DNA from: Planctomycetaceae bacterium
GTDB taxonomy: Bacteria > Planctomycetota > Planctomycetia > Pirellulales > UBA1268
Length of the DNA stretch: 50,018 nt
Reading direction: 5' to 3'
NCBI GenBank assembly: GCA_011523305.1
Contig: WTHB01000128.1
Span: forward strand, 1 to 50,018
Shown: piece by piece, positions 48,834 to 50,018 of the stretch
Layout: each line of letters begins with the position of its first letter
Position numbering within the stretch: position 1 is the first letter of the stretch
The notes under the pieces: model-generated
Database searches by the model: none
What the model saw: the letters and a program-made list of their open reading frames with translations, nothing else
What the model was told of the DNA's origin: nothing
Program-made: the position numbers and the translations under genes

Positions 48834-50018
48834 TTAGGCAAAGATCGCCTTGACCGGCGTGCCGTGGCCATCTTCGGTGGCGTAGAAAGGCCGTCCCTCA
48901 ATGTCGTAGACCGTCTTGGGGCTCACTCCCATCGCGGTGAACAGCGTGGCGTGCAGATCGGTGACGCTGACCGGATGCTCGATCGCGACGCAGGGCCGCT
49001 CAGCAGCCGTCTTCCCGTAAACAAAACCCTGCTTGACTCCGCCGCCGAAAAGGACAACCGACGAGCCGCCGGTAAAGTGCCGGTGCTGGCCATAGTGCTC
49101 GGGCTTCTGCAGGAAGTCTTTGGGCGACCTCGCCTGATCGGCTGCCGTCGAGCCGGGCTGGCCCTCGGTGATCATGTCGCGGCTGAACTCACTGGCAATG
49201 ACTACCAGCGTGCGATTGAGCAGGCCCCGGTCTTCCAGGTCTCGAATCAGTGTGGCGATCGGTCGGTCGATCTCGCGGTGCATTCGCACCAGGGTCTCAT
49301 GGCCCCGCTCGTGGGTGTCCCAATGCTTGAAGGGAATGTATTCGGTGGTCACCTCGACATAGCGGGCCCCGCGTTCAACCAGGCGGCGGGCCAGCAGGCA
49401 GCCGCGGCCGAACCGGCCAGTGTCGTAGGCCTCTTGGACCTCTTTGGTCTCAAGCGAAATGTCGAAGGCCTGGCGATCGTCGGAACCGAGCAGCCGATGG
49501 GCCTTCTCCAGGCTGCGGAGCATCGATTCCTGGTGGTAGTCGCTGGCAAGCTCTCGGTGGGGTGAGGCTGCGACCAACTGCTTGAATTGCTTGTACCGGC
49601 TGGCAAACCGACCCGGCTCCATGCCCTTTGGTGGCCGCACCGCAAGCGCCGCCTGTTCCGGGTACGGCAGGTTCAGGGGGCTGAACTCACTGCCGAAGAA
49701 GCCGCCGGTCGTGAAGGCCTTGATCTCTTCGTTCTCACCGATGCCCTCGAGCCGCTGACCGATGTTGATGAACGCCGGCATGACCGGGTTGCGGGGACCG
49801 AGCACCCGGGCCATCCAGGCCCCGATGTGCGGCGCGGCAACGGTCTGCGGCGGCACGTAGCCGGTGTGCCAGTGATACTGATGCCGCGAGTGCAGGATGC
49901 TGCCAAGGTCGGGCTGCACGTGTGAGCGAATCAGGGTCGCCCGGTCGAGCACGCCAGCAATCTCGGGCAACCCAGCGCAGATCTCAATCCCGTCGGCAGC
50001 GGTGGGAATGGCCGGAAA
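48834..50018 (-). CDS. DUF1501 domain-containing protein (N-terminus beyond window)
   Basis: Frame stays open to the window edge (FPAIPTAADGIEICAGLPEIAGVLDRATLIRSHVQPD...); NRTLVVIASEFSRD, HYGQHRHFTGGSSVVLFGGGVKQGFVYG. Confidence 0.92.
   Translation of the reverse strand, partial: FPAIPTAADGIEICAGLPEIAGVLDRATLIRSHVQPDLGSILHSRHQYHWHTGYVPPQTVAAPHIGAWMARVLGPRNPVMPAFINIGQRLEGIGENEEIKAFTTGGFFGSEFSPLNLPYPEQAALAVRPPKGMEPGRFASRYKQFKQLVAASPHRELASDYHQESMLRSLEKAHRLLGSDDRQAFDISLETKEVQEAYDTGRFGRGCLLARRLVERGARYVEVTTEYIPFKHWDTHERGHETLVRMHREIDRPIATLIRDLEDRGLLNRTLVVIASEFSRDMITEGQPGSTAADQARSPKDFLQKPEHYGQHRHFTGGSSVVLFGGGVKQGFVYGKTAAERPCVAIEHPVSVTDLHATLFTAMGVSPKTVYDIEGRPFYATEDGHGTPVKAIFA

Overview
The window is a high-GC, gene-dense chromosomal segment, best matched to a planctomycete (Pirellulales-like). 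The evidence is three sulfatases, two DUF1501 proteins, two DUF1549/DUF1553 proteins, a TIGR03067 protein and FAD oxidoreductase/golvesin-type enzymes. Housekeeping genes include an RlmM-like methyltransferase, birA, a pseudouridine synthase, dtd, cyclophilin, nrdJ, pgk, gyrB, a DUF721/DciA-like gene, dnaN, a dnaA-like gene, NifS-like, FKBP, pepP and a MalY/PatB aminotransferase. No tRNA, rRNA, CRISPR array, transposase or prophage was recognised. The most unusual points are: (1) a dnaA homologue in the expected dnaA-dnaN-DUF721-gyrB locus that keeps the DNA-binding domain IV but seems to have lost the Walker A motif, part of Walker B, the lid region and domain I, next to a ~700 bp gap that is the natural oriC candidate; (2) an oligopeptide ABC transporter operon (pfpI-fur-oppABC // oppDF) split by a 5.6 kb opposite-strand cassette of an FAD oxidoreductase and two sulfatases; (3) two NrdR-box-like sites 31 bp apart just downstream of a good promoter for nrdJ; (4) a 74-codon ATG-less remnant, absent from the ORF track, resembling the C-terminus of a bacterial eRF1-like (baeRF) protein, directly behind and in frame with the stop of a DUF1501 gene. 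All calls come from reading the sequence and from recalled family motifs; no searches were run.
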